Source: Nostoc sp. MS1
Lineage (GTDB): Bacteria; Cyanobacteriota; Cyanobacteriia; Cyanobacteriales; Nostocaceae
DNA length: 64,000 bases
Direction: 5' to 3'
Assembly: GCF_019976755.1 (NCBI RefSeq)
Contig: NZ_AP023441.1
Location: forward strand, 2,849,501 to 2,913,500
A program made the position numbers and the translations under genes. The notes beneath the pieces are model-generated. The model saw only the letters and a program-made list of their open reading frames with translations, was not told the origin of the DNA and searched no databases. Positions within the stretch are counted from its first letter, which is position 1. Each line of letters opens with the position of its first letter. This document shows, piece after piece, positions 9,218 through 18,321 of the stretch.

Positions 9218-9253
9218 CATACAACATAAATTCGATAGAATTACCGTACTTTA
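9218..9253 (-). promoter_or_regulatory. Partial 36-bp dyad (one conserved arm)
   Basis: The right arm TACCGTACTTTA is well conserved and the 12-bp spacer ATTCGATAGAAT is close to that of the site at 28.2 kb (AATCTATAGAAT), but the left arm CATACAACATAA is degenerate. It lies about 165 bp beyond the first site in the same intergenic region and could be an auxiliary or decaying operator. Confidence 0.4.
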
Positions 9254-9909
9254 TGGTTGTGAGCATTACAGACTAAGAATAAAAGTTACCATCAATGAAT
9301 AGGAAACATAAATGTTTGGTAACAAACACAAAAGATGATGGCGACATTGTTATGAACAACTGACTTGAACAAGGGAGTAAGATAAAACCTTTTTATTAGC
9401 AGTTACTTAATTTTTTGGTTATGAAGTGAGCCGGAGACTTTGTTTCAAAGTAGAGTAATAACCTAAGTGTAAGTTTGTTTGCAGATATGATGCAAAACTA
9501 AAAGCGCTAAAATACTCGTTTTTAGATAAAGTTTCACCTTGGTTAACTAGATATTTGCTATATGTACAGCAAAGATGCTGTTGAATGCTTGAAAAAAGCA
9601 TAACACAACCCCAGATGATTCTGTGTTATGAACTCTACATAAAACTAAAGTAAGACGTAACTACCTAACTATAAAGTTGCTCGTTGTCTCAAGGGTACTT
9701 ACATTCAACAAGAGATTTTTGGTTGAAATGTTGATTACTTATGAAGTTATCTTGCCCTCAATTCAGCTACCTGAAAAATTAAGAAAAATTTTATATTTTT
9801 CAGGCTCTACATATCAGGTTGTTCATTCTTTTACAAAAGTCTTTTAACTACTTCATCCCGTAAATATTATCCAGTGCAATCAAGTTTATATTGTGTGAGG
9901 AACAACCCA

Positions 9910-11682
9910 ATGTCTAAGTTTATTTGGAACTATGTCTTAGTAATTCCAACTTTTGTTAGTAGTTTTTTGATTATATCTTTAGTGGGAAATGCTGCTGAAG
10001 TACCAACAACATCACCTGCAAGAAATCAATTACAAAACTCTTTATCAAAAACTAAAGATAATGTTACAACAATTGCTCAGGAACCACTCAGCAATGTAGA
10101 GCTAGAAAAAACGCCTGAAGCTAACCAACAAACAGCCGAGATTCCAGTTACTCAGTTAACAAATAGCAACAACCAAGACTTAACCGGACAAGTAACATCT
10201 GTCTCCCAATTATCTGATGTTAATCCATCAGACTGGGCGTTTGGTGCTTTGCAGTCCTTAGTAGAGCGTTACGGGGTGATAGCGGGATATCCAGATGGGA
10301 CATTCAAAGGTAATCGCGCCCTCACACGGTATGAATTTGCGGCTGGGTTAAATGCTGCTTTAGATAGGCTCAACGAACTCATCGCTACCAATACAGCAGA
10401 TTTGGTACGTAAAGAAGATTTAGCTACCTTACAAAAACTGCGAGAACAATTTGCAGGAGAATTAGCTACATTGCGGGGAAGAGTCGATACTTTAGAAACT
10501 CGGACTGCTAGAGTAGAAGCCCAGCAATTTTCCACTACTACTAAATTAGTGGGGGATGCCATCTTTGTGGTTGGTGATACTTTTGGCGATGGGCTACGCC
10601 CTACCGTAGGTAATCGCGCCAATAATACCCCAGCCAATGATACAAAAGATAATACCAATACCTTTTTCGGCTACCGCGCCCGCCTTAACCTGCAAACGAG
10701 CTTTACTGGTAGAGACCAGCTATCAACCTTGCTCACGGCTGGTAACAATATTCCTAACTTGAGTGCTTCAACGGGAACCAACATGATCCGTTTTACCTTT
10801 GATTCAGATGGAACTGTAGGAACTTTTATCAGCCAATTAACTTATCGTTTTCCCTTGGGTGCGAATACCACCGTTTGGATAGGGCCAAGAGCATTACAAC
10901 CAGCCATCTTTACCCCTACCTTAAATGGTGCAATTGGTGGCTTAAATGGTGGTCTTTCCCGATTTTCTACATTTAACCCTACTATTTACCGTCCTGGTTT
11001 TGATGGAGCGGGTTTAGCCTTTGCCTATAAGTTTAATAATCAGTTCCAACTCAATGCAGGCTACATTGCACCAGACACTCTTCAGGCCGCTAACCCGGCA
11101 ACTGGTGGGTTGTTCGGTGGTAGTTATTTAGCTTTAGCTCAATTAACTATTTCACCAAGTCGCCAGCTAGATATAGGTTTAACTTACACCCGTAAATATT
11201 ACACGGCTAACAGTGGTTTGAACCTGACTGGTGGTACAGGTAGTCGTAACGCCTTCCGTCCCTTTGATAACAATGCTACTAATGCCTTCTCCGCCGATAA
11301 CTTTGGGGTGCAATTTAACTGGAGGGCTAGTCGTAAATTAGTTCTAGGTGGGTGGTTTGGTTACACAGAAGCACACCAAGAAAGTGGAGCTAAAAATGAT
11401 GCCACTATTATTAATGGTGCGCTTACCCTTGCCTTGCCAGACTTTGGGAAAAAAGGTAATGTGGCTGGATTTGTGATTGGTGTACCACCAAAGGCGACAA
11501 GCAACACCATAGCGAACCGAAAAGATCCCGATACTTCCTTACATTTAGAAACTTTCTACACCTACCGAGTCAATGACAACATTACTGTCACCCCAACTTT
11601 TTACGTTATTACTAGTCCAGAACATAACAGTGCTAATGATGCAATTTGGGTAGGTGCTGTCAGAACTAGTTTTTCTTTCTAA
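9910..11682 (+). CDS. SLH domain-containing OprB-type outer membrane porin
   Basis: Outer membrane channel of the cyanobacterial SLH-OprB (Som-like) type. Order: signal peptide (WNYVLVIPTFVSSFLIISLVGNAAE), low-complexity linker, SLH domain (DVNPSDWAFGALQSLVERYGVIAGYPDGTF begins it) that anchors to peptidoglycan or its polymers, a short coiled coil, then a beta-barrel ending in aromatic Phe (TSFSF). I start at the ATG at 9910 because GTGAGG lies at a normal distance and the signal peptide begins there; an in-frame start at 9874 adds 12 residues. A GGGCTACGCCC-type repeat appears inside the coding sequence near 10590. Its place between two sulfonate units suggests it admits sulfonates; that is inference. 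Confidence 0.88.
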   Translation: MSKFIWNYVLVIPTFVSSFLIISLVGNAAEVPTTSPARNQLQNSLSKTKDNVTTIAQEPLSNVELEKTPEANQQTAEIPVTQLTNSNNQDLTGQVTSVSQLSDVNPSDWAFGALQSLVERYGVIAGYPDGTFKGNRALTRYEFAAGLNAALDRLNELIATNTADLVRKEDLATLQKLREQFAGELATLRGRVDTLETRTARVEAQQFSTTTKLVGDAIFVVGDTFGDGLRPTVGNRANNTPANDTKDNTNTFFGYRARLNLQTSFTGRDQLSTLLTAGNNIPNLSASTGTNMIRFTFDSDGTVGTFISQLTYRFPLGANTTVWIGPRALQPAIFTPTLNGAIGGLNGGLSRFSTFNPTIYRPGFDGAGLAFAYKFNNQFQLNAGYIAPDTLQAANPATGGLFGGSYLALAQLTISPSRQLDIGLTYTRKYYTANSGLNLTGGTGSRNAFRPFDNNATNAFSADNFGVQFNWRASRKLVLGGWFGYTEAHQESGAKNDATIINGALTLALPDFGKKGNVAGFVIGVPPKATSNTIANRKDPDTSLHLETFYTYRVNDNITVTPTFYVITSPEHNSANDAIWVGAVRTSFSF

Positions 11683-12018
11683 TAGTTTGATGAACTAAAT
11701 ATTAATTGAGCGAAGTTTTTGTCTCCTAATCAAAAGCGATCGCACTTGTTTTACCAATGGCGATCGCTTATTTCCTTGATTACCCCTAGCCTCAAGCCTG
11801 TATTTTTAACTCTGGACTATTAACTATTAGTTATGAACGAATAACTAATAACTAATGACTATTCCGTAGTAACTTGTGTTTCCCACTACAACTATTTTGG
11901 TTAAGAAAGTGTCAGAATCATTTTTGAAGATGTTCTTTCTGTTTCAAAACCGAAAATTTTTTATATTTCATCAACTAAAAGTACCGTTTGACAATTTTTG
12001 ATGTAAAATCTATGGCTA
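11683..12018. other. Intergenic region before ssuD
   Basis: No gene seen. It holds a HIP1-based hairpin (11734-11769), a stretch of TAACTAATGAC-type short repeats near 11820-11860, and AT-rich sequence leading into the 36-bp dyad just before ssuD. Confidence 0.5.
11734..11769 (+). terminator. Hairpin after the porin gene, possible terminator
   Basis: Two GCGATCGC octamers with flanking bases form a 10-bp perfect stem (AAGCGATCGC / GCGATCGCTT) around a 16-base loop, 51 bp after the porin stop and followed by ATTTCCTT. The T-run is weak, and HIP1 octamers are common in this genome, so the pairing may be chance. Confidence 0.3.
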
Positions 12019-12054
12019 TAAAATACGGTAACTCGACCGAATAACCGTACTTTT
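12019..12054 (+). promoter_or_regulatory. 36-bp dyad, candidate operator of ssuDCB
   Basis: Left arm TAAAATACGGTA, spacer ACTCGACCGAAT (itself nearly symmetric, TCG-AC-CGA), right arm AACCGTACTTTT. Nine of twelve arm positions pair. It ends only 23 bp before the preferred ssuD ATG, so a bound protein would cover the promoter start or leader. The TATAAAAT overlapping the left arm could also act as a -10 box. Confidence 0.65.
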
Positions 12055-12077
12055 AGACCTTAAATACCTTGACACTA

Positions 12078-13238
12078 ATGCAGATTCTTTGGTTTATTCC
12101 CACAAGTCGTGACGGACGTTATTTAGGCACAGAGATTAGCGGACGCGATGCCACGCCCGATTATTTACAGCAAATTGCCCAAGCTGTAGATAACTTAGGT
12201 TATGTAGGCGCTTTATTACCAACAGGCCCCTTTTGTGAAGATGCTTGGATTACTGCCGCATCTTTGATTCCTGTTACTAAAAGGATGAAGTTTCTGGTAG
12301 CAATTCGCCCAGGAATTAGTTCTCCTGGTGTGGCGGCGCGAATGGCTGCGACTTTTGACAGAATGTCAAATGGCAGATTATTGATCAATGTTGTCACAGG
12401 TGGCGATCCAGCACATCTAGCTGGAGACGGACTTCATCTAAGCCATGATGACCGTTACGACCTAACCGATGAATTTTTAGCAGTTTGGCGAGGTATTGTA
12501 AGCGGGGAAACAGTTGATTTTCAAGGTAAATACTTGGATATTAAAGGTGGGAAGCTTTTGTTTCCACCAATTCAAAAGCCTTATCCACCGTTATGGTTTG
12601 GTGGTTCATCAGCAGCCGCGAAACGAGTAGCCGCCAAGCATATCGATACTTATCTAACTTGGGGTGAACCACCTGCACAGGTAGCTGAAAAAATTGCCGA
12701 AGTGCGCCAGCTGGCCGCCGAACAAGGTAGAACAGTGCGGTTTGGTATTCGCTTGCACGTTATTGTCAGAGAAACAACATCGGCAGCTTGGGATGCAGCC
12801 AATGAGTTAATTAAGTATGTGGATGATGAGGCGATCGCAAAAGCGCAACAAGCCTACGCCACCTCTGATTCCGAAGGGCAAAAACGCATGGTGCAATTGC
12901 ACAACGGTAAACGCGATGCCCTAGAAATTAGCCCCAACTTGTGGGCAGGACTTGGCTTAGTTAGAGGTGGTGCTGGTACTGCCCTGGTTGGTGATCCTGA
13001 CACCGTAGCCGCAAGGATGTTGGAATATCAAGAATTAGGAATTGATACCTTTGTCTTCTCTGGATATCCCCATCTGGAAGAAGCTTATCGTACCGCAGAA
13101 TTGCTATTCCCTCGCCTACCTCTACAACAAGAAGCTGCGACAATCACATCATCAGTTGTGACTCCTTTCAGCGAATTTGCCAGCAAAGAGAACTTGACTC
13201 AAAAAATCAAAGAAGTAGCTACTACGAGTGCCTCATGA
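12078..13238 (+). CDS. ssuD: FMNH2-dependent alkanesulfonate monooxygenase
   Basis: Cleaves the C-S bond of alkanesulfonates with O2 and reduced FMN, releasing sulfite and an aldehyde. The sequence follows E. coli SsuD closely over its whole length: WFIPT near the N-terminus, TGPFCEDAW with the conserved Cys (53), TWGEPP, RLHVIVRET with the catalytic-region Arg and His, and LEISPNLWAGLGLVRGGAGTALVGD. The ATG at 12078 matches the family start; the TTG three codons earlier is less likely. The last codons overlap ssuC by ATGA, so translation is coupled. No SsuE-type FMN reductase is encoded nearby. Confidence 0.96.
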   Translation: MQILWFIPTSRDGRYLGTEISGRDATPDYLQQIAQAVDNLGYVGALLPTGPFCEDAWITAASLIPVTKRMKFLVAIRPGISSPGVAARMAATFDRMSNGRLLINVVTGGDPAHLAGDGLHLSHDDRYDLTDEFLAVWRGIVSGETVDFQGKYLDIKGGKLLFPPIQKPYPPLWFGGSSAAAKRVAAKHIDTYLTWGEPPAQVAEKIAEVRQLAAEQGRTVRFGIRLHVIVRETTSAAWDAANELIKYVDDEAIAKAQQAYATSDSEGQKRMVQLHNGKRDALEISPNLWAGLGLVRGGAGTALVGDPDTVAARMLEYQELGIDTFVFSGYPHLEEAYRTAELLFPRLPLQQEAATITSSVVTPFSEFASKENLTQKIKEVATTSAS

Positions 13239-14062
13239 CTATTACTTTCAAAAACACTAAAAGCTACAACAATATATCTCTAAGTGGGGTACTAAATAGC
13301 CGCCAATTTCAGAAAATTGTTCCCTGGATTGTGCCTATCTTAGTTCTCACACTTTGGGAAACTGCTTCTAGAACAGGATTACTCTCTAGTAGAATCTTGC
13401 CAGCACCAAGCGGTGTAGTACTCACAGCGTTTAAACTAGCTTCCACTGGCGAATTATTCCAAAATATTGGAATTAGTGCCGCAAGAGCAATATCGGGCTT
13501 TGTCATCGGTGGTAGTATTGGCTTTGCTTTAGGATTACTCAATGGCTTTTCTCGTGTCGCTGAAAATCTGTTGGATAGCTCTTTACAAATGCTACGTACT
13601 ATTCCTAACCTAGCATTAATTCCCCTAGTAATATTGTGGTTTGGTATTGGCGATCAAGCTAGATTATTTCTAGTATCAATGGGGGTTTTCTTTCCCATTT
13701 ACTTGAACACATTTCATGGTATTCGCAGTGTTGACCCCGGATTAATTGAAATGGGAAAAGTGTATGGATTAAAAACACCACAACTTTTGTGGCATATTAT
13801 TTTTCCCGGAGCATTATCTTCAATTCTCGTCGGTGTCCGCTTTTCTTTGGGGATTATGTGGTTGACACTAATTGTGGCAGAAACCATTGCTGCTGATTCT
13901 GGGCTGGGTTACATGGCGATGAATGCCCGTGAATTTATGCAAACAGACGTAGTGGTTTTGAGTATTGTGATTTATGCGTTGTTGGGTAAATTAGCAGATT
14001 TTGTTGCCAGAACATTAGAAGAAAAATTCTTGGCATGGAATCCCAATTATCAGTTGAAGTGA
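13235..14062 (+). CDS. ssuC: Aliphatic sulfonate ABC transporter permease
   Basis: Inner membrane permease of the SsuC/TauC/NrtB family. About six membrane segments are visible, starting with IVPWIVPILVLTLWETASRTG. The EAA-type loop that contacts the ATPase is present (MGKVYGLKTPQLLWHIIFPGALSSILVGVRFSLG). Its start overlaps the ssuD stop by four bases, and ssuB follows after about 150 bp. No binding protein is encoded in this unit; the two lipoproteins in the divergent operon are the probable partners. Confidence 0.93.
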   Translation: MTITFKNTKSYNNISLSGVLNSRQFQKIVPWIVPILVLTLWETASRTGLLSSRILPAPSGVVLTAFKLASTGELFQNIGISAARAISGFVIGGSIGFALGLLNGFSRVAENLLDSSLQMLRTIPNLALIPLVILWFGIGDQARLFLVSMGVFFPIYLNTFHGIRSVDPGLIEMGKVYGLKTPQLLWHIIFPGALSSILVGVRFSLGIMWLTLIVAETIAADSGLGYMAMNAREFMQTDVVVLSIVIYALLGKLADFVARTLEEKFLAWNPNYQLK

Positions 14063-14214
14063 GAGTCAAAGTCACATACACCATAACTCAGGAGTCAGAA
14101 AACAAAATAATTGGCAGAGTAAATAGCCATAATACTTTTCCAAATTATTAAGGTTTGATAGCAAATCTTTCTGACTCTTAGTTATTTTTTATGACCAAAA
14201 AGGAGATTTTGAAA

Positions 14215-14985
14215 ATGGTTACACATAAAAGAGGCACACAACTCAGCATTCTCGATTTGACAAAATCTTTTGGCAAACAAACGGTCTTAAATTCTTTGAA
14301 TTTAGAAGTCCCTCCGGGAGAGTTTGTTGCTATTGTCGGTCGTAGTGGTTGCGGTAAAAGTACATTATTACGTCTAGTTTCAGGTTTAGATAGACCAAAT
14401 AGCGGTGGTATCTTACTAGATGGAGAGCCATTGCGTAAGCTTGGTGATTCTCTGCGGGTAATGTTTCAAGATTCGCGCCTGTTACCTTGGAAAAGTGTGA
14501 TTGATAATGTAGGTTTAGGTTTGCATGACAACTGGCAAGAAAAAGCCTTGTGGGCATTAGAAAAAGTCGGACTTAAAGCTAGAGCCAAAGAATGGCCATC
14601 TGTACTTTCTGGAGGACAACGCCAAAGAGTATCCTTAGCAAGAGCTTTAGTGAATCAGCCCCGTTTGTTGTTGCTTGATGAACCTCTAGGCGCGTTAGAT
14701 GCTTTGACTCGTTTAGAAATGCAGCAGTTAATTGAAAACTTGTGGCTAGAGCGAGGATTTACAGCGTTTTTAGTTACCCACGATGTAGAAGAAGCCGTGG
14801 CACTAGCTGACAGAATAGTAGTCATTGAAGAGGGTGGAATTGCGCTAGATTTGCCTGTAGATTTACCACGCCCCAGAGATAGAGCCAGCGAAGCATTTGT
14901 TAATATTAGAGAAGCTGTGTTGGAAAAGGTAATGAATACAGAAAACGGTTATGCCAACAAGCAGTTATTACAATTGAGTAGCTAA
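14215..14985 (+). CDS. ssuB: Aliphatic sulfonate ABC transporter ATP-binding protein
   Basis: ATPase that powers the SsuC permease. All ABC motifs are intact: Walker A GRSGCGKST (residues 42-50), Q-loop FQDSRLLPW, signature LSGGQRQRVSLARAL, Walker B LLLLDEPLGALD and the switch His in VTHDVEEAV. The ATG at 14215 is chosen over the one at 14191 because AAAAAGGAG ends nine bases before it; the earlier ATG would include this ribosome site in the coding sequence. At 256 residues it matches SsuB. Confidence 0.93.
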   Translation: MVTHKRGTQLSILDLTKSFGKQTVLNSLNLEVPPGEFVAIVGRSGCGKSTLLRLVSGLDRPNSGGILLDGEPLRKLGDSLRVMFQDSRLLPWKSVIDNVGLGLHDNWQEKALWALEKVGLKARAKEWPSVLSGGQRQRVSLARALVNQPRLLLLDEPLGALDALTRLEMQQLIENLWLERGFTAFLVTHDVEEAVALADRIVVIEEGGIALDLPVDLPRPRDRASEAFVNIREAVLEKVMNTENGYANKQLLQLSS

Positions 14986-15233
14986 AATTCAGGACTTCAT
15001 GCCATTAACTCTACGCCTAAGAATTTTCACATTAACCTCAAACTATCAATAACCTATCATTGTACATAAGGCATCTCTACAAAAATAGAGAGTTTGATAG
15101 TATGAGTGTGTGCGTTAGTCAACGAACTCTGGCGTAAACAGAGCGTTGCCAAACGCTTGAGATAAAAGTTGTTATTGAATCTACATTAAAAAAGCTTTTC
15201 CTAAAAACTCTGCCACTAGGAGAAAGAGTCTAT

Positions 15234-16181
15234 ATGAAACTCATTTTGCCCATCGAAGTCGCTGCGGAAATTGAGCCTCATCTACCATCTGATACAAAAG
15301 TGGTATTAGTTGATAGTGATGGCAAGCTTGATGGTGATGCTAGTGATGCAGAAATTTATCTCAGTTGGTTCTTTCTCAAAAGCCCAGTTTTACATAGAGT
15401 GTTAGAATCTGCTCCTAATTTACGTTGGCATCATGCACCTAATGCTGGTGTAAACCATATTTTGACACCTACTTATTTGGAACGCGATCTCATCTTGACA
15501 AATGGTGCAGGAGTCCACGCAATTCCCATCGCTGAATTTGTCATTGCTTACATTCTCTCTCACGCCAAACACTTACCAGAATTACACGCGCTACAAACTG
15601 AACGTCGCTGGCAAAGAGGCTTTGCTATTCAAGAATTAACAGATGCAACTATACTAATTATCGGTGCTGGTGGTATCGGTCAAGCGATCGCATCTCGCGC
15701 TAAAGCCTTCGGTACAAGAGTAATTGGTAGCCGCCGCAAACCCGAACCACTACCCAATTTCGACAAAGTAGTCGGTGCGGATGAATGGCGATCGCACCTT
15801 AGCGAAGCCGACTATGTAGTAGTTGCTACTCCCCTCACCCCAGAAACCAAAGGTTTAATTGATGAAGCAGCTTTGCGATCGCTACCTCGTCATGCTTATT
15901 TAATTAATATTGCCCGTGGTGCTGTTGTTGATGAACCTGCCTTAATTAAAGCAGTCACAGAAGGTTGGATTGCAGGCGCAGCTTTAGACACAGTAATTAA
16001 TGAACCTCTATCATCTGATAGCCCTTTGTGGACAGTGCCAAACCTCTTCATTACACCTCACTGTTCCGGTCATTCCCCAAGAGTAAAACAGCGTTCTATA
16101 GAACTATTTATTGATAATTTCCACCGCTATATTACTAATCAGCCCTTACGTAATGTAGTAGATAAACAGGCAGGATATTAA
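15234..16181 (+). CDS. D-2-hydroxyacid dehydrogenase
   Basis: NAD(P)-dependent reduction of a 2-oxoacid to a D-2-hydroxyacid. The nucleotide-binding motif is GAGGIGQAIA (near residue 138). The catalytic triad of the family is visible as Arg in NIARGAVVDEP, Glu in INEPL and His in TPHCSGHS. AGGAGAAAGAG lies shortly before the ATG. It stands alone about 250 bp after ssuB on the same strand. It might process the carbon product of desulfonation, but nothing in the sequence fixes the substrate. Confidence 0.85.
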   Translation: MKLILPIEVAAEIEPHLPSDTKVVLVDSDGKLDGDASDAEIYLSWFFLKSPVLHRVLESAPNLRWHHAPNAGVNHILTPTYLERDLILTNGAGVHAIPIAEFVIAYILSHAKHLPELHALQTERRWQRGFAIQELTDATILIIGAGGIGQAIASRAKAFGTRVIGSRRKPEPLPNFDKVVGADEWRSHLSEADYVVVATPLTPETKGLIDEAALRSLPRHAYLINIARGAVVDEPALIKAVTEGWIAGAALDTVINEPLSSDSPLWTVPNLFITPHCSGHSPRVKQRSIELFIDNFHRYITNQPLRNVVDKQAGY

Positions 16182-16268
16182 TACCAATTCAAAATTTCCA
16201 TGACAAATTAGAATACACTCTATGCCTCTGTGGTTAAAATCACCAAACACAAAGGCATCAAACAGGTA

Positions 16269-17468
16269 TTAATTAACTTTCAAAGCTGACTTACCCAAAG
16301 ACTGACAAATCACATCATTTTGTGGCGTATGAATACGGCTACACAAAACATCACGATAATGTCTTTCTAAAGGATTCTTTTTCATCAAACCAGGATTTCC
16401 AGTTAGTTCTAAGCCAATTTCTACAGCCTGAATTGAATTTTTAGTTGTGAGATATTTCACAGCTTGCGCTTGTAGCCCTATATTAGACTCATATTCATTG
16501 TTATCAATCTCTTGTGCCAAACTGTAAATAATTTTGCGGTTAGCAAATAGCAAAGCTTCTATTTCGCCGATCGCAATTTGAAAGCGTGGTAAACTTGCCA
16601 AAGGTTCACCTAAATTAGAAGGTGTGCGCTCATTCAGATATTCCACTAACCAGTTACGAGCGCTAGTAGCTACGCCTTGATACAAAGCGCTGATAGTTAA
16701 ACTACCCCAAGTGGAAATTAAGGGGTCTATAGGTTGAGATACTGATACAGGACTCAGATTTAAAGCATACTCGTGAGGAATTAAGACATTTTCCAAAATT
16801 AAATCATGGCTACCTGTAGCTCTCATTCCCAAATGATCCCAAGTTTCCACAATTTGCAAACCGGGTAAGTCGCGGGGAACTAAAAAACTACCAACTTGGG
16901 GTTCGTCTTCAATGGTTCTGGCCCAAACCACAAAGTAACGTAGTATGGGGCTACCAGTTGTGTACTGCTTATGTCCTGTTAACCGCCAACCCTCGGCTGT
17001 AAGCTCTGCAAATGTTGCTGGTAAGCCGCCTCTAGCTGGCGTACCTAACTCTGGTTCCACACGCGCCGCATTGAGCAAAGCAATACCCTCTATAGACTCG
17101 CGGCATAAGCGTTTGTATAATTCTGAATGCCAGCGACGATGGCGAGAAGCATGGGCGTGTTGCAGATAGTGCATCGTCAAAACTAGCGCCGTTGAAGCAT
17201 CACCACGGGCTACTCCTTCAATGACTTTGCAAGTATCAGCTAACCCAAAACCTTGACCCCCTAATTCACGAGGAATTGTCAGGCTAAGTAGTCCAGCTTC
17301 GTGTAATGCTGTAAAATTCTCAAAAGGAAAAGAAGCTTCTTTGTCATGTATGGCTGCACGAGTAGCAAAATCTTGAGCCACAGTATCAACTCGCTCAAAA
17401 ACGGTAGTGCTACTTTCCCATTCTTTAGTAGTTGAGGCATTTGCTACTAATTGTTCTAAAGGTGTCAT
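16269..17468 (-). CDS. Acyl-CoA dehydrogenase-fold flavoprotein, probable monooxygenase
   Basis: Second acyl-CoA dehydrogenase-fold protein of the island. The flavin site is recognisable (HKQYTTGSPILRYFVVWA, then GMRATGSHDLILENV). The C-terminal segment that holds the catalytic Glu in true dehydrogenases reads HYRDVLCSRIHTPQNDVICQSLG, without the usual EGT motif. This favours a DszC-like reduced-flavin monooxygenase rather than a dehydrogenase. The ATG at 17468 follows AGGAG closely; a GTG two codons earlier is possible. It is transcribed against its neighbours, and the dyad at 17.9 kb lies about 470 bp upstream. Confidence 0.75.
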   Translation of the reverse strand: MTPLEQLVANASTTKEWESSTTVFERVDTVAQDFATRAAIHDKEASFPFENFTALHEAGLLSLTIPRELGGQGFGLADTCKVIEGVARGDASTALVLTMHYLQHAHASRHRRWHSELYKRLCRESIEGIALLNAARVEPELGTPARGGLPATFAELTAEGWRLTGHKQYTTGSPILRYFVVWARTIEDEPQVGSFLVPRDLPGLQIVETWDHLGMRATGSHDLILENVLIPHEYALNLSPVSVSQPIDPLISTWGSLTISALYQGVATSARNWLVEYLNERTPSNLGEPLASLPRFQIAIGEIEALLFANRKIIYSLAQEIDNNEYESNIGLQAQAVKYLTTKNSIQAVEIGLELTGNPGLMKKNPLERHYRDVLCSRIHTPQNDVICQSLGKSALKVN

Positions 17469-17939
17469 ATCCACTCCTAGACATTTACTTTGATAATTTC
17501 TGTATTGGCTATATCAATATTTTGAAAGTAATTTCTACTTAAACTGCTAATGAAAATACTTATCAATTCTGACAAATTGCAACTATGCAGCGAATGTACA
17601 GATAATTTACTTTAGTCAAACTGTTGTAGATATTCTAGCGATCGCCTAAGCCCCACCATAGCCTATCGCAATTTATTTTCAGCCTGAACTAGATAGTACT
17701 AAAAACTTATGGGTTTACTGAATTTAGTTAGTATCACTAACTATGACACACCTAACCATAGCTGTGAAGTACTCAGCTTAAAGTCAGCCCATAACTCAGG
17801 CGACCTTAAACTTAATCTTTCTTTATTATGTTAGTAACCAGATTTCCACTACATTTCAGCCATTGAAGACAAATTTTATGTTCTATGCAATTATCTTCAG
17901 CTTGCTTATTCAATTAATTTGTGGTACTTTTTAATTTGT

Positions 17940-17975
17940 AAAACTACGGTAAACCAATCAATTTACAGTAGTTAG
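17940..17975 (+). promoter_or_regulatory. 36-bp dyad, candidate operator of the aldolase operon
   Basis: Left arm AAAACTACGGTA, 12-bp spacer AACCAATCAATT, right arm TACAGTAGTTAG. Nine of twelve arm positions pair. It lies about 350 bp before the aldolase ATG and 470 bp before the divergent flavoprotein gene, so it could serve either unit. The inner symmetry seen at other sites is weaker here. Confidence 0.5.
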
Positions 17976-18153
17976 GCAAAATTTTATGATTGAGTCGAAA
18001 CAGAGTCTTGGATTTAATCCAGTCTAAAGATTCTAGACACTTCCTGCCAGATTTTGTTACAAACTTCTAGAATATTGCACAGTTGCAGCAAAAGAATCTG
18101 CCAAAACATTCATATTGATGAATACAGCCCATAACTTTGTTTTATCAATTGAT

Positions 18154-18276
18154 AATTAGCAATTGACAATTGTTTCATTCAAGGCTTTAAACCTCTCCTT
18201 TCAAGGAAAAAATAAAAAAGTTCCTATTCTCCAATCCTTCCACTACCTCCTGAAAGGTAATTGTCAATTGTTAATT
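18154..18276. repeat. Inverted repeat with 18-bp arms before the aldolase gene
   Basis: AATTAGCAATTGACAATT and AATTGTCAATTGTTAATT are complementary at all but one position, separated by 87 bases of pyrimidine-rich sequence. The arms are made of the AATTGACA-type short repeats common between genes here, so they may be repeat spread in opposite directions rather than a selected hairpin. Confidence 0.5.
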
Positions 18277-18321
18277 GTCCATTGTTGAACTAGACCTATT
18301 TATATATAGGAGTTGAAAATC

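Larger units (their letters stand above)
8912..9909. other. Intergenic regulatory region between the AprA-like operon and the porin gene
   Basis: About 1 kb without a convincing gene, separating two divergent transcription units. It holds one 36-bp dyad (9046-9081), a second copy with only one good arm (9218-9253), and a perfect 9-bp inverted repeat CATAACACA/TGTGTTATG (9599-9607 and 9622-9630) about 280 bp before the porin start. The rest is AT-rich with no RNA gene that I can recognise. The long leader before the porin gene could carry post-transcriptional control. Confidence 0.5.
17469..18321. other. Intergenic region with candidate operator and inverted repeats
   Basis: About 850 bp between divergent genes, no coding region seen. 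It contains a perfect 8-bp hairpin TAGTTAGT-ATC-ACTAACTA (17725-17743), the 36-bp dyad at 17940-17975, and a large inverted repeat whose 18-bp arms (18154-18171 and 18259-18276) are built from AATTGACAATT-type repeats. Confidence 0.5.

Noticed and set aside
10269..10658. Open frame of 129 codons antisense to the porin gene.
   Set aside because: It is a shadow of the SLH/linker coding region; no family pattern and no start signal.
12017..12024. TATAAAAT before ssuD (and TATAAT at 28206-28211) taken simply as -10 promoter boxes.
   Set aside because: Both are mirrored on the other side of the dyad (ATTATA, CTTTTA), so they are at least partly arms of the inverted repeat. They may serve as -10 boxes too, but that cannot be decided here.
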